Positions 1 through 8,402 of a stretch of 64,000 nucleotides of DNA are shown here, one piece after another. Position numbers and translations under genes: made by a program. The notes below the pieces were generated by a model, which worked only from the letters and a program-made list of their open reading frames with translations, was not told the origin of the DNA and searched no databases. How positions within the stretch are numbered: the stretch's first letter is position 1; every line of letters begins with the position of its first letter. The DNA comes from Candidatus Saganbacteria bacterium (GTDB lineage Bacteria > Margulisbacteria > WOR-1 > XYC2-FULL-46-14 > WPAF01). The DNA is taken from positions 1-64,000 of the forward strand of contig JACRPM010000005.1 of NCBI GenBank assembly GCA_016223205.1. The letters run 5' to 3'.

Positions 1-1
1 C

Positions 2-133
2 AACAACAAGATCAAGATGATTAAGCGCATGAGCTTTGGATTCAGAAACGTTCAGACTTATATCAGAAAGATGATGATTGCTTTTATCCCTATAACTTTG
101 CTGGGCGGCTTAATTTGGCACACTTTTTGTTAA
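2..133 (+). CDS. Transposase C-terminus, ISL3-like (5' partial)
   Basis: An open frame runs in from the window edge and stops at TAA 131-133, giving about 43 residues. It begins NNKIKMIKRMSFGFRN, which resembles the conserved C-terminal block of ISL3-family DDE transposases (N-x-KIK-x-IKR-x-x-x-G-[FY]-RN). A hydrophobic tail follows. The catalytic core lies outside the window, so intactness cannot be judged. No terminal inverted repeat was identified between it and the fdh promoter. It marks a mobile element directly next to the formate island. Confidence 0.6.
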   Translation, partial: NNKIKMIKRMSFGFRNVQTYIRKMMIAFIPITLLGGLIWHTFC

Positions 134-148
134 GGAACCAAATAACCA

Positions 149-177
149 TTGACAGATCGCCGATTATTTACTAAAAT
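149..177 (+). promoter_or_regulatory. Sigma-70-type promoter of the fdh operon
   Basis: TTGACA (149-154) and TAAAAT (172-177) are separated by 17 bp, a near-consensus pair. Transcription would start near 184 and place the palindrome at 195-208 in the early transcribed region, where a bound repressor would block initiation or escape. Confidence 0.75.
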
Positions 178-194
178 AAAGGCGTCAAACGATA

Positions 195-208
195 GTGAAT
201 TAGTTCAC
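195..208. promoter_or_regulatory. GTGAA-N4-TTCAC operator, Rex-like
   Basis: GTGAATTAGTTCAC is a perfect 5-bp inverted repeat around a 4-bp AT-rich centre, directly after the fdh promoter. The same palindrome occurs at 6343-6356 upstream of the second unit of the island; both are preceded by A and followed by AT. The pattern matches the core of the NADH-sensing Rex operator (TTGTGAA-N4-TTCACAA). A six-codon ORF, MKKDHL (211-231), lies between the site and fdhA, and its stop overlaps the fdhA start. Confidence 0.55.
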
Positions 209-227
209 ATATGAAAAAAGATCATTT

Positions 228-2261
228 ATGAAAAAAGTTCTAACCACCTGTACTTACTGCGGCTGCGGCTGTAATTTTTACCTGCAGGTAAGGGAAAACG
301 AAGTGGTGGGGGTCTATCCCAGCAAAGAGCACCCCATCAGCCAGGGGATCCTGTGCGTCAAGGGCTGGAACGTCCACGAATTCATCAATCATCCTGCCCG
401 GCTTAAAACCCCCTTGATCCGCAAGAACGGGGAGTTGGTCCCCGATACCTGGGAAGCCGCGTTAAAATTGATTGAGGTCCGCTTGAATTCCATCAGAAAG
501 GAATCCGGCCCGGATGCTTTGGCCTTCCTTTCTTCGGCCAAGTGCACCAACGAAGAAAATTACCTGATGATGAAATTGGCGCGCGCCGCCGCCGGCACCA
601 ACAATGTCGATCACTGCGCCCGGCTGTGCCACGCCTCCACGGTCGCCGGTTTGGCCCTGGCTTTCGGCTCGGGCGCTATGACCAATTCCATCAACGAGAT
701 CGAAGATTGCGACGTTATCCTGGTTACGGGATCGAATACCACCGAACAGCATCCCGCCACCGGCAACCGCATCATTCGCGCGGTGGATAAAGGAGCGCGT
801 TTGATCGTGGCCGACCCCCGCGAAATACCGCTGGTCAAATACGCCTGCCTGCATATCCGGCAAAGACCGGGAACCGATATCGCCCTGTTCAATGGGATGA
901 TGAAGGTCATCATCGACGAGAAATTGCTGGACGAAGAATATATTGAACTGCGAACCGAAAATATCGAGGAGCTTAAGAAGATCGTCGACAAATATTCGCT
1001 CGAATACGTGGAAAAAATTACCGGGGTCCCGGCCGCGGACATCAAAAAGGCCGCCCGGTTGTACGCTTCTTCCAAAAAGGCCTCGATCATTTATTCTATG
1101 GGGATCACCCAGCACACCTGCGGAACCGATAATGTTTTAACTCTTGCCAATCTGGCGCTATTAACCGGCCACGTCGGCTTTCCCCATTCGGGAATAAATC
1201 CCTTAAGGGGGCAAAACAATGTCCAGGGGGCCTGCGACATGGGAGCCCTGCCGACCGTATTCTCCGGTTATCAAGCCCTGTCCAGCGAAGATGTCCGTAA
1301 AAAGTTTGCCAAAGCCTGGGGCGTCGATAAATTACCGGATAAAGCGGGCTTAACGGTCGTGGAAATGATCAATGCGGCGGCGGAAGGGAAGCTCAAGGCG
1401 CTATATATAATGGGTGAGAACCCGATGCTTTCCGATCCCAATACCGAACATGTCGAGGTTGGGCTGAAAAAGCTGGATTTCCTGGTGGTCCAGGATATCT
1501 TTTTGACCGAGACCGCCCGGCTGGCCGATGTGGTTTTGCCGGGGACTTCTTTCGCGGAAAAAGACGGCACTTTCACCAATACCGAAAGAAGGATCCAGCG
1601 GGTCAGAAAATCTATCGACCCGGTGGGGGAATCCATTCCCGACTGGCAAATAATCTTAAAGATAGCCAAGCTGCTCGGCTACGACATGCACTATGACAAC
1701 CCTTCGAAAATAATGGAAGAGATCGCCTCTCTCACCCCCATCTATGGGGGGGTCCATTTTGATCGTCTAAAACTTTTCGGCCTGCAATGGCCCTGTCCCA
1801 ACCGCGAACACCCCGGCACCCAATTTTTACATCGCGAGGCCTTTTCCCGCGGCAAAGGCAAGTTCTCCCCGATCGAACATACTCCACCCGCCGAAGAGCC
1901 GGACCAGGAGTTCCCTTTTATCCTGACCACCGGGCGGATGTACTTCCAGTTCCACACCGGCACCATGACCCGCAAGACCAGCCAGCTCCACCGCGAACAT
2001 CCGGAAGGATACGTGGAGATCAATCCGGCGGATGCCAAAGCGCTGGGCTTGCGCGGCAACTGCCAGGTAAAGGTTTCAACCCGTAGAGGGGCGGTCATAA
2101 CCCGGGCGCAGGTCTCGACCATCGTGCCGGAGAAGATCGTCTTCATGTCGTTCCACTTTGCGGAAGCGGCGGCCAATCGTTTGACCAATGACGCGCTTGA
2201 CCCCAAATCGAAGATCCCGGAATTTAAGGTTTGCGCGGCCAGAATTGAGGCGGTACGATAA
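228..2261 (+). CDS. fdhA: Formate dehydrogenase catalytic subunit (Cys form)
   Basis: A 677-residue molybdopterin oxidoreductase that interconverts formate and CO2 at a bis-MGD Mo or W centre. The N-terminus carries the Fe4S4 motif CTYCGCGC (residues 8-15) plus LCVKGW. The motif DHCARLCHAST aligns with the FdhF active-site region, where E. coli has selenocysteine; here the codon is TGC, Cys134. The C-terminal third carries the LTTGR molydop-binding domain (about 565-677). No signal peptide or Tat motif is present, so it is cytoplasmic. It has no fused N-terminal ferredoxin domain; electrons would pass to the two downstream subunits. The next gene overlaps its TAA by one base. Confidence 0.93.
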   Translation: MKKVLTTCTYCGCGCNFYLQVRENEVVGVYPSKEHPISQGILCVKGWNVHEFINHPARLKTPLIRKNGELVPDTWEAALKLIEVRLNSIRKESGPDALAFLSSAKCTNEENYLMMKLARAAAGTNNVDHCARLCHASTVAGLALAFGSGAMTNSINEIEDCDVILVTGSNTTEQHPATGNRIIRAVDKGARLIVADPREIPLVKYACLHIRQRPGTDIALFNGMMKVIIDEKLLDEEYIELRTENIEELKKIVDKYSLEYVEKITGVPAADIKKAARLYASSKKASIIYSMGITQHTCGTDNVLTLANLALLTGHVGFPHSGINPLRGQNNVQGACDMGALPTVFSGYQALSSEDVRKKFAKAWGVDKLPDKAGLTVVEMINAAAEGKLKALYIMGENPMLSDPNTEHVEVGLKKLDFLVVQDIFLTETARLADVVLPGTSFAEKDGTFTNTERRIQRVRKSIDPVGESIPDWQIILKIAKLLGYDMHYDNPSKIMEEIASLTPIYGGVHFDRLKLFGLQWPCPNREHPGTQFLHREAFSRGKGKFSPIEHTPPAEEPDQEFPFILTTGRMYFQFHTGTMTRKTSQLHREHPEGYVEINPADAKALGLRGNCQVKVSTRRGAVITRAQVSTIVPEKIVFMSFHFAEAAANRLTNDALDPKSKIPEFKVCAARIEAVR

Positions 2262-3322
2262 TGGGACAGGTATGTGCGATCGAAACCAAAGCCATAACGA
2301 AAGATAATATCCGGCCCTGGCTGGCGGCCATGCTCGAGGAGACCAAGGTGATCGCGCCCGAAGAGAGCCATGGCGATATCCTTTACGAATTTATCGACTC
2401 GGCCGAGGAGGCCTTCCTCGATCACTACGAAGTTCCGCCCTGGATGTCGATCAAGCGCTTTTTCTTCCCCCAGATGGACACGATCTTAAAATACAAAAAG
2501 GGGCCGGCCGGTATTATCGTAGAACCGGCGGTTTCGGAACTAAAAAGGGTGATCTTCGGGGTGAGGGCCTGCGACCACACCGCGCTGACTTTCTGCGACA
2601 AATGGTATACCGCCGACGGGCTCAAGGATGTTTATTATCTAAAAAGAAGGGAAAACTCGACCATTATCAACCTCGCCTGCAATAAACCGGGAAAAAATTG
2701 TTTTTGCGTTTATGCCGATTCCGGTCCGTTCGCCAAGACCAATTTCGACGTCCAGCTGGTCGATTTCGGGGATGAGTATCTGGTCGAGATCGGCTCTCCC
2801 AAGGGAAGGGCGATCACGGGAGGGAGATACGCTGCTTTGTTCAAGCCCGCCCCCCAAAACGCCGAAGAAAAGCGTTTTGAGCTGCTGCTCGAATCCAAAG
2901 GCCAGTTTAAGACCTTTGTCGACCAGAGCACGGTGACGGATAAGCTTAAAAAAGACGAAGTTCCGGATATCCTTTGGGAAAACATGGCCAAACGCTGCCA
3001 GAACTGCGGCGGCTGTTCTTATGTCTGCCCCTGCTGTATCTGCTTCAACGTCGTGGACAAGCAGATCAGCGAACACGAGGGGTATCGCATCCGCACCTGG
3101 GACAACTGCACTTTTGCCGGCTACACCTTGATGGCCGGAGGCCACAACCCGCGCGGGAAGCAGAAAGACCGCTTTATGAGAAGGTATTATCACAAGCTCT
3201 TCTATGAATTCGACAAGTTCGGGGAGCGGGGCTGCGTGGGCTGCGGACGCTGCACCACCACCTGTCCCGGCAAGATCGATATGGCGCGGATAGCCCGCAG
3301 TATTCTGATGAGGGGAGCCTAA
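2261..3322 (+). CDS. Iron-sulfur electron-transfer subunit, sulfhydrogenase beta-like
   Basis: A 353-residue protein of the HydB/AsrA family (sulfhydrogenase beta subunit, anaerobic sulfite reductase A). Two ferredoxin-type clusters are visible in the C-terminal third: Cys246, 249, 252, 256 with extra Cys258 and 259, and Cys325, 328, 331, 335 followed by Pro. The N-terminal 230 residues are the family's globular region, with a Cys-rich NKPGKNCFCVYADSGP loop. In known complexes this subunit relays electrons between a catalytic subunit and a flavin subunit. Placed between fdhA and the flavin subunit, it most likely wires formate oxidation to NAD(P) reduction. Confidence 0.85.
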   Translation: MGQVCAIETKAITKDNIRPWLAAMLEETKVIAPEESHGDILYEFIDSAEEAFLDHYEVPPWMSIKRFFFPQMDTILKYKKGPAGIIVEPAVSELKRVIFGVRACDHTALTFCDKWYTADGLKDVYYLKRRENSTIINLACNKPGKNCFCVYADSGPFAKTNFDVQLVDFGDEYLVEIGSPKGRAITGGRYAALFKPAPQNAEEKRFELLLESKGQFKTFVDQSTVTDKLKKDEVPDILWENMAKRCQNCGGCSYVCPCCICFNVVDKQISEHEGYRIRTWDNCTFAGYTLMAGGHNPRGKQKDRFMRRYYHKLFYEFDKFGERGCVGCGRCTTTCPGKIDMARIARSILMRGA

Positions 3323-4141
3323 ATGGAAAACCTTTATCTTCCCAAGATCGCCATGATCGATAAGATCTCCCAAGAAACCCCCGACGTTAAAATGTTCACC
3401 ATAAAATACAAGGATCCGAAAGACGAATTTCATTACCAGGCCGGCCAGTTCTTTATGGTCTCGGTTTTCGGCTTCGGGGAAGCGCCGATCTCGATCACTT
3501 CATCCCCGACCCGCAAGGGCTTTGTCGAGCTGGCGGTCAAAAACGCCGGCAGCTTGACCGCGGAATTGCATAAAATGAGACCCGGGGCCGAGATCGGCCT
3601 GCGCGGGCCGTATGGGAACGGTTTCCCGCTCAAGGATCTAAAAGGATTCGACCTGCTTTTTGTGGGTGGGGGGATCGGGCTGGCGCCGTTGCGGTCCCTG
3701 ATCAATCAGGCGATCGACGAAAAAAGCAACTACGGCAGGATCATGATACTGTACGGAGCCCGGACCCATGCCGACATGGTGTTTAAAACGGAGGTATCCC
3801 AAACCTGGCGAAAAGCCGCCGAGGTCATAACCACGGTGGATATGGGCGAGAATCTTTGCGACGGCAACGTCGGCCTGGTCACGACTTTACTGCCCAAGGT
3901 TAAGATCGACGTCAAAAAGACCAAGACGATAGTCTGCGGACCGCCGGTCATGATCCCGTTCGTGCTATCCGACCTTTCAAAAATGGGGCTGGCCGACACC
4001 GATATTATCTCTACTCTCGAGCGGCACATGAAATGCGGAGTGTGCAAGTGCAACCACTGCAACATCGGGCCCAAATACGTTTGCCTGGACGGGCCGGTCT
4101 TCACTTATGCGGAAATGAAATTGATGACGAGGGAGTTTTGA
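3323..4141 (+). CDS. FAD/NAD(P)-binding subunit, sulfhydrogenase gamma-like
   Basis: A 272-residue ferredoxin-reductase-type protein (HydG/AsrB/PyrK family). An N-terminal FAD-binding beta-barrel (about 1-100, with YQAGQFFMVSVFG and PISI) is followed by an NAD(P)-binding domain with GGGIGLAPLRSL (about 114-125). The C-terminus has a 2Fe-2S Cys cluster (Cys238, 241, 243, 246, 254), as in PyrK-type subunits. It follows the iron-sulfur subunit with no gap. The three genes encode a likely soluble formate:NAD(P)+ oxidoreductase; whether ferredoxin also takes part cannot be told from sequence. Confidence 0.87.
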   Translation: MENLYLPKIAMIDKISQETPDVKMFTIKYKDPKDEFHYQAGQFFMVSVFGFGEAPISITSSPTRKGFVELAVKNAGSLTAELHKMRPGAEIGLRGPYGNGFPLKDLKGFDLLFVGGGIGLAPLRSLINQAIDEKSNYGRIMILYGARTHADMVFKTEVSQTWRKAAEVITTVDMGENLCDGNVGLVTTLLPKVKIDVKKTKTIVCGPPVMIPFVLSDLSKMGLADTDIISTLERHMKCGVCKCNHCNIGPKYVCLDGPVFTYAEMKLMTREF

Positions 4142-4166
4142 TCAAATCGTTAAGGAGGTGAGTTGA

Positions 4167-5012
4167 ATGGCAGATTTTTTTAGTCCCCAAGAAATAGCGC
4201 AAAATATACTGGCGGTAGGGAAGAAGAAATGCAGCTTGAATTTCCTTTCGGTGATCCTGCTGGGCTTGCTGGCCGGGGTCTACATCGGCTTTGGAGCGGA
4301 ACTTATGACCATGGTGACCCATGACCTGGGCAAGTTCGTGGGTCTGGGGTTTGCCCGTTTTATGGGCGGAGCGGTGTTCAGCGTGGGCCTGATGCTGGTG
4401 GTGATCGGCGGAGCGGAACTTTTTACCGGCAACAACCTGATCTTGACCGGAGTGATCAAGGGAGAGGTTTCCTGGCTGGATATGTTTAAGAACTGGGCTG
4501 TGGTTTACCTGGCGAACTTTGCCGGATCGCTGATCCTGGTATATATAATGTATTATTCCGGGTTGTGGGCGTTCAATCAGCTGGGAGTAGGCGCTTCCGC
4601 GCTCTCGATCGCTTCCGCCAAGGTTAACCTGACCTGGATGGAGGCCTTCATGCGGGGCATCGGCTGCAACTGGCTGGTGTGCCTGGCGGTGTGGCTGGCC
4701 CTGGCGAGCAAGGATGTTACAGGGAAAGTTTTCGGCATATTTTTCCCGATCATGGCCTTTGTCGCCTCCGGTTTCGAGCACAGCGTCGCCAATATGTATT
4801 TTATTCCCATGGGCCTGCTGTTAAAGTCCAACGTGGCGGTGGTCTCCGCTTCCGGGGTTGCCGCCGAGAAGCTGGCCAATCTTTCTTGGCGCGGCTTTAT
4901 TTTCCATAACTTGATCCCGGTAACTTTGGGCAATATTGTGGGAGGAGCGGTATTCGTGGGTGCGGTTTACGCTTTTGCTTATTTAAGAGAAACCACCTGC
5001 GCTCCGAAATAA
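4167..5012 (+). CDS. focA: Formate/nitrite transporter family channel
   Basis: A 281-residue six-helix FNT channel. Family signatures include LAGVYIGFGAELMT in the first helix, NWAVVYLANFAGSL in the middle, and CNWLVC followed by GFEHSVANMY in the second half. A strong ribosome site (AAGGAGG, about 4151) precedes the ATG. Its place between the formate dehydrogenase subunits and mobA/fdhD indicates that formate, rather than nitrite or hydrosulfide, is the substrate. The pentamer would sit in the inner membrane and move formate in or out with the gradient. The symbol is by analogy. Confidence 0.9.
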   Translation: MADFFSPQEIAQNILAVGKKKCSLNFLSVILLGLLAGVYIGFGAELMTMVTHDLGKFVGLGFARFMGGAVFSVGLMLVVIGGAELFTGNNLILTGVIKGEVSWLDMFKNWAVVYLANFAGSLILVYIMYYSGLWAFNQLGVGASALSIASAKVNLTWMEAFMRGIGCNWLVCLAVWLALASKDVTGKVFGIFFPIMAFVASGFEHSVANMYFIPMGLLLKSNVAVVSASGVAAEKLANLSWRGFIFHNLIPVTLGNIVGGAVFVGAVYAFAYLRETTCAPK

Positions 5013-5013
5013 T

Positions 5014-5580
5014 GTGAACCTTATTATTCTGGCCGGCGGCAAATCCAGCCGGCTGGGAAAAGATAAGGCGTTCGTGAAATTTGAGGGCGTTCCCATTATC
5101 GAGAGGATACTTTCGGTTTTGGGGACGCTCTTTGGTAAGTGCCTTATCGTGACCAATACCCCCGAAAAATACGCAGACCTGGGATGCCGGGTCGTGACGG
5201 ATGTTTACCAGGGGGTCGGACCGCTGGGAGGTTTGCACGCCGGCCTTACGGCCTCGGATTCGGAGCGGAACCTAGTGACCGCTTGCGATATGCCGTTGAT
5301 CAATCAGGAATTGGTTAAATATCTTATAAACGTGAAAGGGCAGGATGCCGTGGTGCCGGTCGTTAAGGGTTTTCCCGAACCGCTCCTAGCGGTCTATTCC
5401 AAGAAATGCCTGCCGGCGATAGATAAAATGATAAGAGGCGGACAGTATAAGATCAGCCGGCTGTATGATAAAGTTGCAACTAAATTCATCGATGAAAAGG
5501 AATTAAGGGAAATAGATCCGGAACTTTTGTCGTTTTGCAACATCAACACCTTGAACGCGCTTAAAACCCATGAAAAATAA
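5014..5580 (+). CDS. mobA: Molybdenum cofactor guanylyltransferase
   Basis: A 188-residue MobA-type nucleotidyltransferase that adds GMP to Mo- or W-molybdopterin to make the MGD form needed by the upstream formate dehydrogenase. The N-terminal LAGGKSSRLGKDKAFVKF is the GTP-binding LAGGxSxRxGxDK signature, and TACDMP (about 89-94) is the metal-binding motif. The start is GTG at 5014, one base after the stop of the channel gene, indicating translational coupling. The last bases overlap fdhD. Confidence 0.9.
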   Translation: MNLIILAGGKSSRLGKDKAFVKFEGVPIIERILSVLGTLFGKCLIVTNTPEKYADLGCRVVTDVYQGVGPLGGLHAGLTASDSERNLVTACDMPLINQELVKYLINVKGQDAVVPVVKGFPEPLLAVYSKKCLPAIDKMIRGGQYKISRLYDKVATKFIDEKELREIDPELLSFCNINTLNALKTHEK

Positions 5581-6346
5581 TATCGAGATAATTAGGATCA
5601 AGGATGGGATTTGGGAGAAGATAGGCGACCTGGTGGCGGTTGAAGTCCCGCTGACGATCGTCCTAAACGACGAACAGCTGTTAACCCTGCTTTGCAGTCC
5701 GGATAAAATGGAATATCTGGCGATCGGATTTCTGCTTTCAGAAGGATTTATTAATGCCAAAGAAGATATCGAATCGATCTTGTTCGACAAAAAGACCACG
5801 ACCGTCCGGATCAAGATCAAGGATATTCGAAAGATCGAAAAAGAAACGATCTTCGGCAGGCGGGTCATTACCTCCGGCTGCGGCAAGGGAATGACCTTTT
5901 TTGATTATAAGGATTTCAGCCAATGCCGGAAGATCGTATCGAAGCTGGTCGTCGCGCCGGAAACGATATTATCACTGATGGCCGAATTCCAAAAACGATC
6001 GGCGGTCTTTAAAGAGACCGGAGGCGTGCATAGCGCCGCCTTGTCGGACGGTCGGCAAATATTGTCGTTTGCGGAAGATCTGGGGCGTCATAACGCCTTG
6101 GATAAGATCTTCGGCGAGGCCCTGGAAAAAGAGATCGCCTTATCCGATAAGCTGATCTTAACCAGCGGCCGGCTGACCTCGGAGATGGTGTTAAAGATAT
6201 TAAAAAGGGGAGTGCCGATGCTGGCCTCGCCCTCGGCGCCTACCGACTTGGCCGTAAGGTTGGCCAGGCAAATGGACCTAACGCTCTTGGGGTTTGCCCG
6301 GGGAAAGAGAATGAACCTGTATTCCGCCGCGCAACGAATAAAGTGA
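5570..6346 (+). CDS. fdhD: Formate dehydrogenase accessory sulfurtransferase
   Basis: A 258-residue FdhD homologue, which transfers sulfur from a cysteine desulfurase to the bis-MGD cofactor of formate dehydrogenase. The TSGCGKG segment (about 102-108) corresponds to the family's catalytic Cys region, here with one Cys instead of the E. coli CxxC. GGVHSAAL and EDLGRHNALDKI are strongly conserved family blocks. It overlaps mobA by 11 bases and is the last gene of the first unit. The second copy of the operator palindrome begins just before its stop codon. Confidence 0.93.
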   Translation: MKNNIEIIRIKDGIWEKIGDLVAVEVPLTIVLNDEQLLTLLCSPDKMEYLAIGFLLSEGFINAKEDIESILFDKKTTTVRIKIKDIRKIEKETIFGRRVITSGCGKGMTFFDYKDFSQCRKIVSKLVVAPETILSLMAEFQKRSAVFKETGGVHSAALSDGRQILSFAEDLGRHNALDKIFGEALEKEIALSDKLILTSGRLTSEMVLKILKRGVPMLASPSAPTDLAVRLARQMDLTLLGFARGKRMNLYSAAQRIK

Positions 6347-6356
6347 AAAGATTCAC
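6343..6356. promoter_or_regulatory. Second GTGAA-N4-TTCAC operator
   Basis: GTGAAAAGATTCAC repeats the palindrome found at 195-208 (same arms, different centre). It overlaps the fdhD stop and lies 18 bp upstream of the -35 of the next promoter. Identical arms at the heads of both units of the formate/cofactor island suggest one shared regulator, most simply a Rex-type redox repressor; a CRP/FNR relative is less likely because the spacer is 4 bp with GTGAA arms. Confidence 0.5.
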
Positions 6357-6374
6357 ATGTAGGCCATAATCCGC

Positions 6375-6403
6375 TTGACTCGCGGAGCGGGGCCCGGTAA
6401 AAT
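6375..6403 (+). promoter_or_regulatory. Promoter of the porin-tup-moe-moa unit
   Basis: TTGACT (6375-6380) and TAAAAT (6398-6403) are 17 bp apart, nearly the same as the fdh promoter. Transcription would begin near 6410, 26 bases before the porin start, with a ribosome site AAGGGAAGGG between. Confidence 0.7.
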
Positions 6404-6435
6404 ATGATCGTCAGCAAGAAAGGGAAGGGAATAAA

Positions 6436-7464
6436 ATGAAAAGGATCTTAGCGGGAATGCTCTGTTTGGCAGTGTTGGCTTCGGTCTCCTCTGCGGCTGC
6501 GGTGAAAAAAAATGAAGCGGCAACGGCGGTTAAAAAGGTTGAACAGCCGGCTCCAGCGGTTGTCCCGGCGGCCAAGGACGAATCCCTCCCGTCTTTTGTG
6601 AAAAAGCTAACGACCTCCGGGTATCTCCGGGTGCGCTACAGCGCCTGGGATTCGACGGCAGTCAACGATGCCTTCGCGATCTCACGGGCCAGGATCAAAG
6701 TGACCGGCGAATTGACCCCGGATCTGTTGTTTTTGATCCAGCCGGATTTTGCCGGTCTTTCGACCGGCGCCACCGTAACTTTGGCCGACGTTTATGCGGA
6801 AGCAAAGATGTCTTTCGGCGCAGCCCGCTTTGGCCAATTCCTGCTGCCTTTCGGATATGATTCGGTTAAATATAAGACCATTTACAGCATCGGGTTTGTT
6901 CCCACCCATTATGGAACGATAGTTCCTTCTCGTGATTATGGGATAAGGGTGATGGGCAAAATACCCGCTTTATCCGGTCTCTATTATGATGGAGCGCTGA
7001 TCAACGGTACCGGAACGGCAGATAATAATAAATCCAAGGATCTGGTCGGAAGGATCAATTATAAGAATGATTCCTTGGATATTGGGATCTCCGGCTATTA
7101 CGGGCATGCCGGCGCAGGCAGCATCGAAAAGAAAGATGGAGGAATGGACGTAGAATATAAGATCGATTCGGCGACAGTGGTGGCCGAATATATGGTAGGC
7201 CCCAACCTGGCGGCAACCTCCAGGGTTTCGGAGGCCTCCTTACAGTTGTCTAAACTGATCGACAAATATGAGCCGTTGGTAAGATATGAAATATACGATC
7301 CCAATACGGCCACTGCCGGGAACGTCGTAAATACCCTAACCCTGGGCGGCGCCTATCTTTTCGACAAAACCACCAAACTGCTCTTGAACTATAATCTGGT
7401 GGGAGAAGAAACTACCCAGATCAACAATAATAATCTGCAGATAGAATTACAGGCCCAGATCTAA
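6436..7464 (+). CDS. Outer-membrane porin, phosphate-selective (OprO/P) type
   Basis: A 342-residue protein with a signal peptide (about 1-21, cleavage after SSAAA) and an Ala/Lys/Pro-rich linker to residue 50. A beta-barrel resembling the Porin_O_P family follows: SGYLRVRYSAWDS, FAISRARIKVTGEL and the FGQFLLPFGYDS block that recurs in OprP-like porins. The C-terminus alternates polar and apolar residues to the end. OprO/P porins carry phosphate or other oxyanions. Sitting ahead of a tungstate transporter and its riboswitch, this one may pass molybdate or tungstate across the outer membrane; that is inference from position. Confidence 0.75.
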   Translation: MKRILAGMLCLAVLASVSSAAAVKKNEAATAVKKVEQPAPAVVPAAKDESLPSFVKKLTTSGYLRVRYSAWDSTAVNDAFAISRARIKVTGELTPDLLFLIQPDFAGLSTGATVTLADVYAEAKMSFGAARFGQFLLPFGYDSVKYKTIYSIGFVPTHYGTIVPSRDYGIRVMGKIPALSGLYYDGALINGTGTADNNKSKDLVGRINYKNDSLDIGISGYYGHAGAGSIEKKDGGMDVEYKIDSATVVAEYMVGPNLAATSRVSEASLQLSKLIDKYEPLVRYEIYDPNTATAGNVVNTLTLGGAYLFDKTTKLLLNYNLVGEETTQINNNNLQIELQAQI

Positions 7465-7474
7465 GCTGAATTGA

Positions 7475-7572
7475 TTTCTCCGATCCCGCCCGCCTTAAAA
7501 GGTGCGCGGGACGATAGGGCCAGGCCGGAAACAGCCTGACCTCCCTTGCCCCGAGCGCCGTCGAGGGGCTTT
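7475..7572 (+). ncRNA. Moco/Tuco-type riboswitch upstream of tupA
   Basis: The porin-tupA gap folds into nested hairpins: TCCCGC 7484-7489 with GCGGGA 7506-7511; CAGGC 7521-7525 with GCCTG 7534-7538 closing a CGGAAACA loop; GGG 7517-7519 facing CTCCC 7541-7545; and GCCCC 7548-7552 with GGGGC 7565-7569 around GAGCGCCGTCGA. The GGG...GGCCGGAAACAGCC...CCTCCC core matches my recollection of the Moco RNA motif (RF01055). The last stem runs into T5 and then the GGAAAGGAG ribosome site, so either termination or start-site occlusion is possible. A tungstate importer is the expected target of the tungsten-cofactor (Tuco) variant. Confidence 0.7.
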
Positions 7573-7589
7573 TTGGAAAGGAGAACCAT

Positions 7590-8402
7590 ATGAAAGTAAA
7601 AGTATTTCGTTTGGTATTCTTGCTACTGATCCTTTTGGTAACTTCCTCGGTTGCGGTAGATAAAACGATAATATTGGCGACCACCACCAGTACGGTGGAT
7701 TCCGGCCTCCTCGATATACTCCTGCCGGTCTTTGAGGAACAGACCGGGATCAAGGTCAAGACCATCGGGGTCGGCTCCGGCCTGGCGATGGAAATGGGAC
7801 GGCGCGGCGAGGCCGACATCCTGCTGGTCCATTCCCCGAAAGACGAAGAGAAATTCATGGGCGAAGGGAACGGCATCAACCGGCGGGCCGTGATGCACAA
7901 CGACTTTGTCCTGCTGGGACCGGCGGACGATCCGGCCGGGGCAAAACGGGCCAAAAGCATTGGCGGAGCTTTCAAGTCGATCGCGGCTGCGGGGACTGTC
8001 TTTGTTTCCCGCGGGGACAAGTCGGGCACCCACGCCAAGGAACTTTCCATCTGGCCGTACGCCGGATCGATCATATCCAACCAGTGGTATCTGGAAAGCG
8101 GTCAGGGGATGGGGGCCACACTGCTGATTGCCGACCAGAAAAAGGCGTACACTCTCGCCGACCGGGCGACTTATTTAAGCTTTCGGGATAAGATCAAGCT
8201 GGTCATCGTTTATGAAGGAGATAAAAAGCTTTTAAACCCGTATCACGTGATCGAAGTCAACCCGGACAAGCATAAGGGAGTGAATGCCGCCGGGGCAAAA
8301 GCCTTTGCCGATTTTATCACTTCCGACACAACTAAAAAGCTGATAGCCGGTTTCGGCAAGGAGAAATTCGGCTCCTCCATCTTTTTCCCGGACGATGATT
8401 GA
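7590..8402 (+). CDS. tupA: Tungstate ABC transporter, substrate-binding protein
   Basis: A 270-residue periplasmic binding protein with a signal peptide (about 1-22). ILATTTSTVDSGLLD just after cleavage and GVGSGLAMEMGRRGEADILLVHSP are hallmark TupA blocks, with the TTTST segment binding the oxyanion. KSGTHAKE and WYLESGQGMG are also typical. TupA proteins bind tungstate far more tightly than molybdate. The gene directly follows the putative riboswitch and overlaps tupB by 8 bases. The formate dehydrogenase of this island may therefore be a tungsten enzyme. Confidence 0.92.
   Translation: MKVKVFRLVFLLLILLVTSSVAVDKTIILATTTSTVDSGLLDILLPVFEEQTGIKVKTIGVGSGLAMEMGRRGEADILLVHSPKDEEKFMGEGNGINRRAVMHNDFVLLGPADDPAGAKRAKSIGGAFKSIAAAGTVFVSRGDKSGTHAKELSIWPYAGSIISNQWYLESGQGMGATLLIADQKKAYTLADRATYLSFRDKIKLVIVYEGDKKLLNPYHVIEVNPDKHKGVNAAGAKAFADFITSDTTKKLIAGFGKEKFGSSIFFPDDD

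Noticed and set aside
195-208. Classical FNR or CRP site
   Set aside because: The half-site and spacing (GTGAA-N4-TTCAC) fit neither TTGAT-N4-ATCAA nor TGTGA-N6-TCACA; the Rex core fits better.
627-629. Selenocysteine codon in formate dehydrogenase
   Set aside because: The active-site codon is TGC, an ordinary Cys, so no SECIS element is needed.
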